Assembly (NCBI GenBank): GCA_903904855.1
Contig: CAIVEH010000051.1
Location: forward strand, 1-57,971
Length of the DNA stretch: 57,971 bases
Direction of reading: 5' to 3'
Source: an uncultured Bacteroidota bacterium
GTDB lineage: Bacteria > Bacteroidota > Bacteroidia > Chitinophagales > Chitinophagaceae
This document shows positions 1 to 7,958 of the stretch, one piece after another; within the stretch, counting starts at the first letter, position 1, and each line of letters starts with the position of its first letter. The translations under genes and the position numbers were made by a program. The notes beneath the pieces were generated by a model. That model saw nothing but the letters and a program-made list of their open reading frames with translations. It did not search any database and was not told where the DNA came from.

Positions 1-1
1 T

Positions 2-76
2 ATTGATACAACCATAAAGGCTGGACAAAATGTTTTGAATGCACTCAGGCTTGTAGCTCTGTATGGGGCTGAATAG
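2..76 (+). CDS. 3' end of an unidentified gene (cut by window edge)
   Basis: An open frame runs in from the left edge and stops at TAG (74-76). The 24 readable codons end in LVALYGAE and have a plausible amphipathic composition, so this may be the C-terminus of a gene on the plus strand. Nothing in so short a piece identifies the product. The 77-244 stretch after it holds no convincing gene. An open frame of this size can occur by chance, so confidence is low. Confidence 0.3.
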   Translation: MDTTIKAGQNVLNALRLVALYGAE

Positions 77-244
77 TTACGTATTATTGTATGGTGTTAA
101 TTCCCAAAGAAAAGCCGGAATATACTGCTAATAGAAGGAATTGGGAGCAAAAAGCAGGCTGGAAAAGAATCTGTATATTTATGATTTTGATATATTTGCC
201 ACAACTTATACCAATAACTTAACACTTTTTCTCATTTATTTGCG

Positions 245-252
245 TACCTTTG
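245..252 (+). promoter_or_regulatory. Promoter -7 box (TACCTTTG) of the DEAD-box helicase gene
   Basis: TACCTTTG matches the Bacteroidota -7 consensus TAnnTTTG exactly. No good TTTG -33 element is visible 19-21 nt upstream. The box overlaps a TTG codon at 250 that would otherwise look like the first start codon of the helicase frame. Transcription should begin just after the box, so translation must start further down, at ATG 301. Confidence 0.65.
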
Positions 253-300
253 CAGCCGCTAAGTCACAATGACTCGGCATTATTTTATAAAAGTTCTTTA

Positions 301-2097
301 ATGTTAATGAATTCTTTTTCCTCTTTCCCAATGCGGGAAGAGCTTACGCGGGCTATTTCTGACCTTGGCTTTGACACACCTACACCTATTCAGCAAAAAG
401 TAATACCCCAACTATTATCGGAGCCTATAGATATTATAGGTCTTGCCCAGACGGGAACCGGCAAAACGGCTGCTTATGGCTTGCCACTGCTGCATCATGT
501 TGATGTGTCGGTGAAACATGTTCAGTGCCTGGTGCTGAGCCCTACACGCGAACTCTGTATGCAGATACAGGAAGAGATGAGCAAGTATGGCGTGCATATG
601 CGCGGACTACGCATAACTGCAGTGTATGGCGGTGTGCCTATCAGTGGCCAGATTCGCGAGGTGCGGAGCAATCCGCAGGTGATTGTGGCTACTCCGGGCC
701 GGCTTATTGATTTGCTGGAGCGCAAGGCTATAAGCCTGGACAAGCTGCAGTATGTAGTGCTTGATGAGGCTGATGAAATGCTGAATATGGGTTTCAGGGA
801 GGATATAGACCTAATACTCAAAAACACACCGGAGCGCGAGCATACCTGGCTGTTCAGCGCTACAATGAGTAATGAGGTGCGTGGCATTGCCAAGCGCTTT
901 ATGAAAGACTGGAAGGAGTTTAGTGTGGCTACTGCCAATACTACCAATGAGAATATTGACCACCAGTATTATGTAACACAGCACCATAACAGGTTTGAAA
1001 CCCTGCGCAGGCTACTGGACTTTACACCGGGTATATATGGTATCATCTTTACACGTACCAAGCAGGATGCTCAGGAAGTGAGCGAGAAGCTGATGAAAAT
1101 GGGTTACCCAACCAGTCCGCTGCATGGCGATATGGACCAGAAGATGCGTACCAAGGTGATGGAGCGCTTTAAAAGCAAAAACCTGCAGTGCCTGGTGGCT
1201 ACCGATGTGGCTGCAAGGGGTATTGATGTGAATGATATTACCCACGTTATCAATTACGAATTGCCAGATGATCCAGAGGTGTATACACACCGCAGTGGCC
1301 GTACTGCAAGGGCAGGGAAGAGCGGTATATGCATGAGCATTGTATCACCAAAACAGATATCGAACATAAGGCAGATAGAGAGGCTGGTGAAACAGAAGTT
1401 TCATAAGAGCGATATACCAGATGGGGCTGAAGTAGTACGTAAGCGTTTGTTCTTTTACATGGAGCAAATAGCTACTGCTGCACCACAGGCTGAGTTTGCG
1501 AAGCTGTATACGGATATGATGCACGAGCAGTTTGCAGAGATGGACAAAGATGATCTGATTCGTAAACTGATATGGCTGCAATTGAAAGATACCATAGATA
1601 TTTATAGTGATGCAAATGATCTGAATGCGGGTTATGAAGGTAAGGACAGGGGAGCAGGCAGAGGTAACCGTTCGGTGCGGCTCTTCATCAACCTTGGTGA
1701 AAAAGATGGTCTGGATAACAAAAAATTATTGCAGTTTATTACTGAGTCGACAGACATAGATGGCAACACCATTGAGCGCATGACTGTGCGCGATATGAGC
1801 AGCTTCTTTAATGTGCCTGGCGATGCAGCTGAATATATTATAGAGCACCTGAGCAGCAAGAAATTCAAGGGCCGCAAAGTGCGCCTGGAAGAAGCTGATA
1901 ATAAACCATTTGGCGGCGGCGGCAGAAGTGAGAGCCGCGGCGGTGGCGGATCTTATGGTGGTAGCCGTGAGGGCGGATCTTATGGCGGCAGCCGTGAAGG
2001 CGGAAGGCCTGAGCGTGCTCGCTACTCGGGAGATGTGAAAGCCTATGGCGGTGGCGCCAGCGAAGGGCGAGGCGGATATAAGGGGAAGAAGAGATAA
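301..2097 (+). CDS. DEAD-box ATP-dependent RNA helicase (DeaD/CsdA-like) with DbpA-type RNA-binding domain and Gly/Arg tail
   Basis: Cytoplasmic RNA helicase of about 598 residues, of the type used in ribosome assembly and RNA turnover, often at low temperature. In order: a Q motif near PTPIQQ, Walker A AQTGTGKT, the DEAD box LDEADEM, SAT (FSATM), and motif VI HRSGRTARAG. A DbpA-like RNA-binding domain (VRLFINLGEKDGL onward) follows, then a tail rich in Gly, Arg and Ser with tandem SYGGSREGG units. That tail is the usual RGG-type RNA-binding extension. I chose ATG 301 because the frame's upstream TTG (250) lies inside the promoter box; ATG 307 and 331 are alternatives. A perfect hairpin lies 28 nt after the stop. 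Family assignment is secure; the specific RNA target is unknown. Confidence 0.95.
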   Translation: MLMNSFSSFPMREELTRAISDLGFDTPTPIQQKVIPQLLSEPIDIIGLAQTGTGKTAAYGLPLLHHVDVSVKHVQCLVLSPTRELCMQIQEEMSKYGVHMRGLRITAVYGGVPISGQIREVRSNPQVIVATPGRLIDLLERKAISLDKLQYVVLDEADEMLNMGFREDIDLILKNTPEREHTWLFSATMSNEVRGIAKRFMKDWKEFSVATANTTNENIDHQYYVTQHHNRFETLRRLLDFTPGIYGIIFTRTKQDAQEVSEKLMKMGYPTSPLHGDMDQKMRTKVMERFKSKNLQCLVATDVAARGIDVNDITHVINYELPDDPEVYTHRSGRTARAGKSGICMSIVSPKQISNIRQIERLVKQKFHKSDIPDGAEVVRKRLFFYMEQIATAAPQAEFAKLYTDMMHEQFAEMDKDDLIRKLIWLQLKDTIDIYSDANDLNAGYEGKDRGAGRGNRSVRLFINLGEKDGLDNKKLLQFITESTDIDGNTIERMTVRDMSSFFNVPGDAAEYIIEHLSSKKFKGRKVRLEEADNKPFGGGGRSESRGGGGSYGGSREGGSYGGSREGGRPERARYSGDVKAYGGGASEGRGGYKGKKR

Positions 2098-2124
2098 GTG
2101 ATAAGAGATAGGTTGAAATGAGAT

Positions 2125-2159
2125 TAGAAGTGCCACACCTCCAAAGTGTGGCACTTCTA
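2125..2159 (+). repeat. Perfect 14-bp hairpin after the helicase gene (dispersed hairpin family, copy 1)
   Basis: The arms 2125-2138 and 2146-2159 are perfectly complementary around a 7-nt loop, CTCCAAA. No U-run follows on the plus strand, so a classic intrinsic terminator is doubtful. Two other hairpins, at 48244-48278 and 52198-52230, have different stems but the same architecture and similar loop edges (CTC...AAAG), as does 42982-43015 read on the minus strand. Stem sequence changes while pairing is kept, which points to a family of structured elements. It may act as a 3'-end or processing signal, or be a REP-like mobile palindrome. Confidence 0.7.
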
Positions 2160-2204
2160 CATTTTAGCAAATGGGTCTTTTACTCCTTCTGTATGTTTGC
2201 CTGC

Positions 2205-2600
2205 TTATTGCAATTCCTTTATCCGGAAAAGGACATCGAGGTATAAGGTGCCTTTACTGTCGGTTACAAGATATTCGTAAATGTGCAACGCCTTTTTTAG
2301 CAGCAATTCCTGCTGGTTTTCATCTTCTGTTTTATGGGCAAGATCGTAGAGTATATGGCCGAAATTGTGCAGGTTTTCGTTGGAGAATTTATGGTTTTTG
2401 ATCAATAAATCCAGGCCTACTTCCTTATCGCTTTTCAGGAATTCATCGAGATCAAGGTTCAGCGCTGTTTTGCATTGCTGCATAAAATGAGCGACTTCGT
2501 CATTGCTGAATTGCCCCTTACCCAATAGGAGGTCGAGCAGTTTTGTCAATATCAGCCCTATACGGTCTATTTCTCTTTTGAATTTATCTTCCTGTGCCAT
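2205..2600 (-). CDS. Small helical protein of unknown function (131 aa)
   Basis: A 131-residue, charged, probably all-helical soluble protein without signal peptide or membrane segment. It has an N-terminal amphipathic helix (KFKREIDRIGLILTKLLDLL) and TPR-like helices near the C-terminus. The layout resembles small tetratricopeptide-like proteins such as the DUF6483 group, but I cannot confirm that family. It lies downstream of the deoxyhypusine-synthase-like gene on the same strand, behind a terminator-like hairpin at 2647-2678, so it probably has its own promoter. Its 3' end converges with the helicase transcript. Codon use and the clean ATG start suggest a real gene; the function is unknown. 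Confidence 0.7.
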   Translation of the reverse strand: MAQEDKFKREIDRIGLILTKLLDLLLGKGQFSNDEVAHFMQQCKTALNLDLDEFLKSDKEVGLDLLIKNHKFSNENLHNFGHILYDLAHKTEDENQQELLLKKALHIYEYLVTDSKGTLYLDVLFRIKELQ

Positions 2601-2646
2601 TCTCCTTATTTGTTTTACGATTAGGCTACCAACTAATAAAGTTCAT

Positions 2647-2678
2647 AAAAAAAGCGATAGTTACCTACCGCTTTTTTT
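2647..2678 (-). terminator. Intrinsic terminator after the deoxyhypusine-synthase-like gene
   Basis: A GC-centred stem (GCGATAG with CTACCGC, one mismatch) is flanked by an A-run on one side and a T-run on the other. It can therefore terminate in both directions. It sits between the stop of the 2702-3676 gene and the start of the 2205-2600 gene, both on the minus strand. Confidence 0.75.
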
Positions 2679-2701
2679 ATTTTATACAGTATGTAAATTA
2701 T

Positions 2702-3676
2702 TTACCAGCCCAGCAGATAAGCAAATATTAAAGGCGCTACAATAGTAGCATCACTTTCAACTATAAACTTAGGTGTGTGGATATCAAGCTTACCCCATGT
2801 GATCTTTTCATTTGGCACCGCGCCACTGTAAGATCCGTAGGACGTAGTGCTGTCGCTGATCTGGCAGAAATAAGCCCAGAAAGGAACATCATGCCATTCG
2901 AGGTCCTGGTACATCATAGGTACTACGCATATAGGGAAGTCGCCGGCAATACCGCCACCTATCTGGAAGAAGCCTACGCCTTTACCCGATGAGTTTGCGC
3001 GATACCACTCTGTAAGCCACATCATGTATTCGATGCCGCTCTTCATGGTTGATGGCACCAGCTCGCCCTTGATACAGTAAGATGCAAAGATGTTGCCCAT
3101 TGTGCTGTCTTCCCATCCTGGTACGATGATCGGAATGTTCCTTTCGGCAGCAGCAATCATCCAGCTATGTTTAGGGTCAATTTCGTAATCGGCCTTCATC
3201 ACTTCGCTCAGCAGCAGCTTGTACATATACTCATGCGGGAAATAACGCTCGCCTTTATCCTGTGCGTCTTTCCAGATCTTAAAGATATGGCGCTGTATGC
3301 GGCGGAAGGCTTCCTCTTCAGGGATACAGGTATCGGTAACCCGGTTGTAGCCTTTTTCAAGCAGTGCATATTCATCTTCAGGAGTGAGGTCGCGGTAGTT
3401 AGGTACACGCTTGTAGTGGGTATGCGCTACAAGGTTCATGATATCTTCTTCGAGATTGGCACCTGTGCAGCTGATGATATCTACCTTGCCGGCACGTATC
3501 ATTTCGGCAAAAGAAATGCCCAGTTCGGCGGTACTCATTGCACCGGCCAGCGATACCAGCATTTTGCCCCCTTCGAGCAGGTGGGTTTCATATCCTTTGG
3601 CAGCATCAACCAGTGCCGCAGCATTGAAATGTCGGTAATGATGCGTAATAAATTGAGAGATCGGACCTTTGTTCAT
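2702..3676 (-). CDS. Deoxyhypusine synthase family protein
   Basis: A 324-residue NAD-dependent deoxyhypusine-synthase-fold enzyme. Family landmarks are visible: LSLAGAMSTAELG near the N-terminus, ISCTGANLEEDI, PIIVPGWEDSTMGN, and the active-site lysine in the segment TWGKL (Lys296), matching the WGK lysine of eukaryotic deoxyhypusine synthase. Bacteria lack eIF5A, and bacterial members act instead in polyamine metabolism (for example homospermidine formation) or are uncharacterised. The substrate here is open: spermidine or putrescine is a fair guess. The protein is cytosolic with no signal peptide. It is followed by its own terminator (2647-2678) and preceded closely (17 nt) by the TOPRIM gene on the same strand, so read-through from that pair is possible. 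Confidence 0.92.
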   Translation of the reverse strand: MNKGPISQFITHHYRHFNAAALVDAAKGYETHLLEGGKMLVSLAGAMSTAELGISFAEMIRAGKVDIISCTGANLEEDIMNLVAHTHYKRVPNYRDLTPEDEYALLEKGYNRVTDTCIPEEEAFRRIQRHIFKIWKDAQDKGERYFPHEYMYKLLLSEVMKADYEIDPKHSWMIAAAERNIPIIVPGWEDSTMGNIFASYCIKGELVPSTMKSGIEYMMWLTEWYRANSSGKGVGFFQIGGGIAGDFPICVVPMMYQDLEWHDVPFWAYFCQISDSTTSYGSYSGAVPNEKITWGKLDIHTPKFIVESDATIVAPLIFAYLLGW

Positions 3677-3693
3677 TTTATGTTTTGTTTTTT

Positions 3694-4326
3694 TTATAAT
3701 GTTGCTAATCTTTGAATAAACTGGTTGAAACTATTGTTGTGTAATGATATATTATCCAGGATTGTTTTGTTCCTGATTTCTTTGCAAATTTTCTGATATT
3801 CTAATGCTCTTTTTTTATTGCAATCAATTGTAAAACCTCTTTTTCTCAATTCCTGGTTTAATGTATCGCAGCAATTAAATGTTTTTGTGCGACTATTATT
3901 GGTGAAATAAAGCGGCAAGAGCCAGCATTCAATAGAATCATGACTGATAGCAAAAATTATTTTCTTACTAAATTGTGCATATATTTCACAACCAATATTC
4001 TTTATGATTACTGCTTTTGCTTTCTCTACAATTTCATCATCTGTAATTTCTCTGTCGCCTTCACGTTTCTGAACTCCATATTCTTCGCAAACATCGGTAT
4101 CCAATTGAATAATAACATAATCGAAAATTTGCAAAGCTGTTGTCATGTCAGCAGATTTGCAATATTCTAAAACCTTTACCCAACTACCAAAATGGTCTGC
4201 TTCATCAGTAGAATCTGGGTTGGGCTGAACTGGCCGGATATAAACAGGAGGTTTGAAATACCTGCCAAGAATATTTCTTAAAACCACCTGATCTGTAGGG
4301 CCTTCTGTAATTAAACCAAATGTCAT
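3694..4326 (-). CDS. TOPRIM-type nuclease-like protein, partner of the upstream ATPase (putative defence)
   Basis: A 210-residue protein with TOPRIM-like signatures: GLITEGPTDQ at the N-terminus with acidic Glu8, then a hydrophobic strand ending in QLDTD (Asp76, Asp78). A further acidic segment, SHDSIECWLLPL (Asp130, Glu133), resembles the DUF4276/OLD-like TOPRIM group. These residues would bind metal for nucleic-acid cleavage. The gene begins 5 nt after the stop of the AAA ATPase gene, so the two are probably co-translated. Separate ATPase + TOPRIM gene pairs occur in anti-phage systems such as PARIS (AriA/AriB) and AbiL-like systems, and as a fused form in OLD and GajA. Which type this is cannot be settled by eye. 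It is much shorter than most AriB-like proteins. Confidence 0.7.
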   Translation of the reverse strand: MTFGLITEGPTDQVVLRNILGRYFKPPVYIRPVQPNPDSTDEADHFGSWVKVLEYCKSADMTTALQIFDYVIIQLDTDVCEEYGVQKREGDREITDDEIVEKAKAVIIKNIGCEIYAQFSKKIIFAISHDSIECWLLPLYFTNNSRTKTFNCCDTLNQELRKRGFTIDCNKKRALEYQKICKEIRNKTILDNISLHNNSFNQFIQRLATL

Positions 4327-4331
4327 ACCGA

Positions 4332-5537
4332 TTAAAAATTTTCAGGTAAACCGCCAAGGTATCCTTTTGTCCACATTTCAGATAGCTTCATTGGTTTATC
4401 TATTTTGGGTTTTTCGGTTATCCTGGTTACAATGGTATGCCCGTCCAGATTTCTCTCAACTACAAACAATCTCTGTTCCGGGTCATTCAGATTCAGTCCG
4501 TCAAGGGTTGCAGGATTGTGCGTTGTCATGAGTACCTGCTTGTCATTTTTCTTAGCCAATTCAACAAGCGTGTTTATCAATTTAGCGCATAGCTTGGGGT
4601 TAAATGATGCTTCAATATTATCTATGGCAAAAAACTGCGGGGTTTTCTTACTCGAAAATAATACGATATAAAACAACAGGAACAGGAAGCCTTCATTGGC
4701 GCTACGTTGATCGAGGTATTTCAGATTTGAATCAATAAAGCGGTCTTTAATGCTAATCCGGTATTCATTCGACATCAGATCATTAGGGATTATAAAGTCG
4801 TCATACCAGTCTATGAGTTCGAGGTGTTCCTTTATGTGTTGAAGGCTACCGTTGTCTTTTGACATAGACACAAGAAGACTGAATAATCCTTCGCCATGTA
4901 TGCCTAAAGGCCTAACATGCCATTTTTCTTTAAACTCTCGTAAGGCTGAAACTTCCGGGGAGTAAATTACAAATTTTGTAAGGTAATTGTAATACCTATA
5001 ATAGTGATAATAGGCGTATTCCTCAAGTTCAGTGATAATTTGTGTTTCCAATTCATCCGAAGTATCTTCTCGAAAGGTGATATCTTGTATTAGGCTAGAT
5101 GGTTCATCAAAATCAGTCGTAAAATTAAATGGGTTATTAAATGGATTATATTCAATATGCTTCCCATATTTTTTAAGAATATTTTTGAAACCTTCAGCCT
5201 TTTCAAGAGTGGAAATATCTTTCCAATTTAGAAACATGGGATCTTCAATCTTGTAAGAAGTTTTAATTAATTGATTATCTGCAATGAAATCAATATCAAT
5301 ATTCGGTATATCATCACTAAACGCACTTGAAAACAGTTCAGCTTCTGTTTCTCTTACTCCTTTAGAAAATAATATTCCATCTTCATCAATTGAGTTAATG
5401 GAAGATAAAAACGCCACAGCTTCAAGTAGATTACTCTTACCACTTCCATTCTCTCCAATAAAAAGATTAACCCTGCCCAGCTCAAGGGTAAGATCAACTA
5501 TGGATTTGAAGTTTTTTATGTGAATCTGACTGATCAT
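4332..5537 (-). CDS. RecF/SMC-like AAA ATPase (AAA_15/AAA_21 type), first gene of ATPase-TOPRIM pair
   Basis: An ABC-type ATPase of about 401 residues: an N-terminal IKNFKSI strand, Walker A GENGSGKSN (residues 28-36), a coiled middle region, Walker B FFAIDNIEASF, and H-loop LMTTHNPATLDG. The C-terminus ends in the KGYLGGLPENF element common to this ATPase group. Its expected role is nucleotide-driven sensing or clamping that controls the downstream TOPRIM protein. An in-frame ATG lies 60 nt upstream (5597). I use 5537 because a promoter box (TACTTTTG on the minus strand, 5545-5552) lies between the two. That leaves a leader of only a few bases. The pair sits between housekeeping genes, as accessory defence genes often do. 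Confidence 0.8.
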   Translation of the reverse strand: MISQIHIKNFKSIVDLTLELGRVNLFIGENGSGKSNLLEAVAFLSSINSIDEDGILFSKGVRETEAELFSSAFSDDIPNIDIDFIADNQLIKTSYKIEDPMFLNWKDISTLEKAEGFKNILKKYGKHIEYNPFNNPFNFTTDFDEPSSLIQDITFREDTSDELETQIITELEEYAYYHYYRYYNYLTKFVIYSPEVSALREFKEKWHVRPLGIHGEGLFSLLVSMSKDNGSLQHIKEHLELIDWYDDFIIPNDLMSNEYRISIKDRFIDSNLKYLDQRSANEGFLFLLFYIVLFSSKKTPQFFAIDNIEASFNPKLCAKLINTLVELAKKNDKQVLMTTHNPATLDGLNLNDPEQRLFVVERNLDGHTIVTRITEKPKIDKPMKLSEMWTKGYLGGLPENF

Positions 5538-5544
5538 TCTGTTG

Positions 5545-5552
5545 CAAAAGTA
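5545..5552 (-). promoter_or_regulatory. Promoter -7 box directly before the ATPase-TOPRIM pair
   Basis: On the minus strand this reads TACTTTTG, an exact fit to TAnnTTTG, with TTTA 20 nt upstream as a weak -33 element. The ATPase start codon (5537) is only 7 nt past the box. The transcript would be leaderless or nearly so, with no room for a ribosome binding site. Confidence 0.6.
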
Positions 5553-5665
5553 AACTTTTATTTTACTGGGTATAAACTTAAAAAGCAAACAGATCACGCT
5601 GCTTGCTTTTCAATGTTGTGATTCTATCCTAATTACAAATTCCTAATTCCAAATTTCCCCAAAAA

Positions 5666-6985
5666 TTAAGCTACTACTTCACTCTTGGCAATAAACTTTT
5701 TAACCCACTCGGTAGTTATTGATTTTGGACGCTCGATAGGGAAGCCCAATGCCCGATCCCAGCATAAACTTGCCAGAACACCGAGTGCACGGGAAACACC
5801 AAACAATACTGTATAGAAGTCTTCTTCTACAAGTCCGTAATGTTTCAGCAGCGAACCAGAGTGCGCATCCACATTAGGCCATGGGTTTTTGATCTTACCA
5901 GTGCTTTCCAGGATTGGTGGCGCTACTTCGTAAATGTTCCATACGGTTTTGATCAGCGGATCATTGGGACAATGCACTTTTGCAAATTCCTGCTGGGCAG
6001 TGAAACGAGGATCAGTTTTACGCAATACAGCATGGCCATAGCCTGGTACTACTTTTCCTTCAACAAGTGTTTTGTGTATATAGTCGGCAATCTGCTCTTT
6101 AGTTGGTTCATCAGAGCTAAGCTCTTTGCACATTTCTTCAATCCAGCGAATTACTTCCTGATTAGCCAGACCGTGCAGCGGGCCTGCAAGGCCGGTCATG
6201 CCGGCAGCAAATGAAAGATAAGGATCGCTGAGGGCTGAGCCAACAAGGTGTGTAGCATGGGCAGATACGTTACCTCCTTCATGATCGGCATGAATGGTAA
6301 GATAGAGGCGCATCAGTTCCCAGAAACTACCTTCTTCATAACCCAGCATGTGAGCGAAGTTTCCCGACCAGTCGAGCATACCATCTGGCTGAATATGCTC
6401 ACCGTTTTTGTATTTGCGGCGATAAATATAAGCAGCGATACGGGGCAGACGAGCAATAAGGGTCATTGTATCTTCGTAGATATAATCCCAGTAGACTTTT
6501 TTGCTGATACCGTCGTTGTAAGCTTTTGCAAACTTCGACTCTGTGCCCAATGCCAGAATAGCGGCAGTAAACTGGGTCATAGGGTGCGAAGAGATAGGGA
6601 ATGATTCTATGACATCAAACACATAATTGGGTACATGCGAACGGCGTGCCCAGGTAGCGGAGATATGTTCTGCATTCTCCTGACTGGGCACCTCGCCCAC
6701 CAGCATGAGGTAGAATAAACCTTCAGGAAGTGGCTCTGTGCCACCATGCGCTTTAGGTAATTTTTCGCGCAGTTCGGGAATAGAGAAACCACGGAACCGG
6801 ATGCCTTCATTGGCATCGAGGAGAGAAGTTTCGGTAACCAGGCCGGTAATGCCCCTCATACCCTGGTATGCCTGAGCAATGGTTACATCTTCAATTTTTT
6901 TGTTCCCGTGCTGTTCAATGATACTCTTTATTTCTTTGCTTTGCTCGTCGGCCTTAACTCTGAAAAGGTCTTTTACGTAACCCAT
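5666..6985 (-). CDS. gltA: Citrate synthase, mitochondrial/eukaryotic-like type
   Basis: Condenses acetyl-CoA and oxaloacetate to citrate, the entry step of the TCA cycle, in the cytosol. It has 439 residues. The three catalytic residues of pig-heart enzyme have clear counterparts: His271 in [11 protein letters not shown], His318 in [14 protein letters not shown], and Asp373 in NVDAHSG. The stretch [15 protein letters not shown] (near 229-243) is close to animal mitochondrial enzymes and unlike the shorter hexameric GltA of enterobacteria. It should therefore be a dimeric type I enzyme. A minus-strand box TAACTTTG at 7023-7030 lies about 37 nt before the start and is the likely promoter. No CoA-pathway neighbours are present. 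Confidence 0.96.
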   Translation of the reverse strand: MGYVKDLFRVKADEQSKEIKSIIEQHGNKKIEDVTIAQAYQGMRGITGLVTETSLLDANEGIRFRGFSIPELREKLPKAHGGTEPLPEGLFYLMLVGEVPSQENAEHISATWARRSHVPNYVFDVIESFPISSHPMTQFTAAILALGTESKFAKAYNDGISKKVYWDYIYEDTMTLIARLPRIAAYIYRRKYKNGEHIQPDGMLDWSGNFAHMLGYEEGSFWELMRLYLTIHADHEGGNVSAHATHLVGSALSDPYLSFAAGMTGLAGPLHGLANQEVIRWIEEMCKELSSDEPTKEQIADYIHKTLVEGKVVPGYGHAVLRKTDPRFTAQQEFAKVHCPNDPLIKTVWNIYEVAPPILESTGKIKNPWPNVDAHSGSLLKHYGLVEEDFYTVLFGVSRALGVLASLCWDRALGFPIERPKSITTEWVKKFIAKSEVVA

Positions 6986-7162
6986 ATAAAAAGATTGTAG
7001 AAAGGAAATTAAATTACGGACGCAAAGTTAGTGAAAGGCAATCAAGATAATGTAATGAAAGCATTAAATTAGTTTAAGGTAATGTGTTATTTAATGAGGT
7101 TATAAGAGGTTTTTCTCCGGATATATCACGATGGAATATTTACGAAATTATTTTAGAAAAGG

Positions 7163-7194
7163 TTTGGCAGGTACGAAAATGATTCATACCTTTG
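7163..7194 (+). promoter_or_regulatory. Promoter of tRNA-Val
   Basis: TTTG (7163-7166), a 20-nt spacer, then TACCTTTG (7187-7194): a textbook Bacteroidota primary-sigma promoter. The mature tRNA starts 20 nt downstream of the -7 box. Confidence 0.85.
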
Positions 7195-7213
7195 CAATCC
7201 CAAAACAAAGAAA

Positions 7214-7288
7214 GGGAGCATAGCTCAGCTGGTTCAGAGCATCTGCCTTACAAGCAGAGGGTCCGCGGTTCGAACCCGTGTGCTCCCA
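7214..7288 (+). tRNA. tRNA-Val (anticodon TAC)
   Basis: A 75-nt cloverleaf. The acceptor GGGAGCA (7214-7220) pairs with TGCTCCC (7281-7287), the discriminator base is A (7288), and the CCA is not encoded. The anticodon loop reads CTTACAA, giving anticodon TAC (valine, GTA codons). The T-arm contains GGTTCGAACC. It has its own promoter (7163-7194) and terminator (7313-7344), so it is a single-gene transcript. It marks the left edge of an AT-rich accessory stretch. Confidence 0.97.
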
Positions 7289-7312
7289 CAGAGGCCGAAA
7301 GGCAATACAGAC

Positions 7313-7344
7313 AAGGGTTTCAGCTAAAACTGAAACCCTTTTTT
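7313..7344 (+). terminator. Terminator of tRNA-Val
   Basis: A perfect 11-bp stem (7313-7323 with 7330-7340) closes a 6-nt loop, CTAAAA, and runs into a T-run. This is a strong intrinsic terminator for the plus strand. Confidence 0.9.
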
Positions 7345-7362
7345 ATATACAATATTTTGGTG

Positions 7363-7382
7363 CTTGCCACAGTTCTTGCCAC
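7363..7382 (+). repeat. Tandem pair of CTTGCCAC at the left edge of the accessory stretch
   Basis: CTTGCCAC occurs at 7363-7370 and again at 7375-7382, a 12-nt period. It lies just after the tRNA-Val terminator. A different short direct repeat occurs at the opposite edge near tRNA-Ser (15218-15292). Paired direct repeats of this size next to tRNAs can be integrase arm-type sites, but no integrase gene is present, so this is only suggestive. Confidence 0.35.
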
Positions 7383-7423
7383 GCCCAGCAAACATTGTGT
7401 TTTTCATACGAAAAACGCAACAT

Positions 7424-7726
7424 TCAGAGTAAACCTTCCGCCTTTGCAGCGTCTTGAAGAAATATGGAAGCAAGGTTGCCTCCATCATTGGCCGGGTGTA
7501 ACAATAGTATAGTGTATATTAAGGGGTCTTGGTCCTGGATAGTTTTATCCACAATGGTTATAGTTGCACTATGGTTCCCCTCCATAATATTACCCCGATC
7601 CAACTTGTCGCATCGGGTCACCCAAAATTCGAAGGTATAAACGTTGTCGTTCTTTCCAGCCAACTCATAGTCAACCTTAAAAAGGTACTTATCAATAAAT
7701 TTATCTTTGTATAGCTCTCTCACCAT
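7424..7726 (-). CDS. Hypothetical protein (100 aa)
   Basis: A 100-residue frame on the minus strand with a beta-rich pattern (YLFKVDYELAG, YTFEFWVTRCD, SATITIVDKTI), no signal peptide and no membrane segment. I do not recognise a family. It stands alone between tRNA-Val and the outer-membrane gene at 7959, in the opposite direction. The regular alternation of hydrophobic and polar residues makes a real small protein more likely than chance, but no strong ribosome binding site supports the start. Confidence 0.45.
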   Translation of the reverse strand: MVRELYKDKFIDKYLFKVDYELAGKNDNVYTFEFWVTRCDKLDRGNIMEGNHSATITIVDKTIQDQDPLIYTILLLHPANDGGNLASIFLQDAAKAEGLL

Positions 7727-7958
7727 ATCGTTTAGTTTTAATGTCTACTACCTAATTCACTTTGTTTTATCAAGTTTGCGTTCGTTAAAGCCGCCAATTC
7801 CGATCCGAAAAACTGAACTCTACCTTCTGGGTGGAAACAACTTGCAAGGGAAGGCTGTTTTCAAAAGAGATTAAAGAGATAACGAGCGAAATGACTATTG
7901 ATAAAACTGGAATTAGAAGGGTGGAAATTAATAACGGAAGAAAAAAAATTACTGGCAA

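Noticed and set aside
250-300. Upstream TTG start for the DEAD-box helicase
   Set aside because: The TTG is part of the TACCTTTG promoter box, so it would not be in the transcript.
3694-5537. Gabija or complete OLD system
   Set aside because: GajA and OLD fuse ATPase and TOPRIM in one protein, and Gabija needs a UvrD-like helicase; here the domains are separate and no helicase is adjacent.
7192-7512. 106-codon plus-strand frame from 7192
   Set aside because: It runs through tRNA-Val and its terminator; the tRNA explains the sequence and the translation has no protein features.
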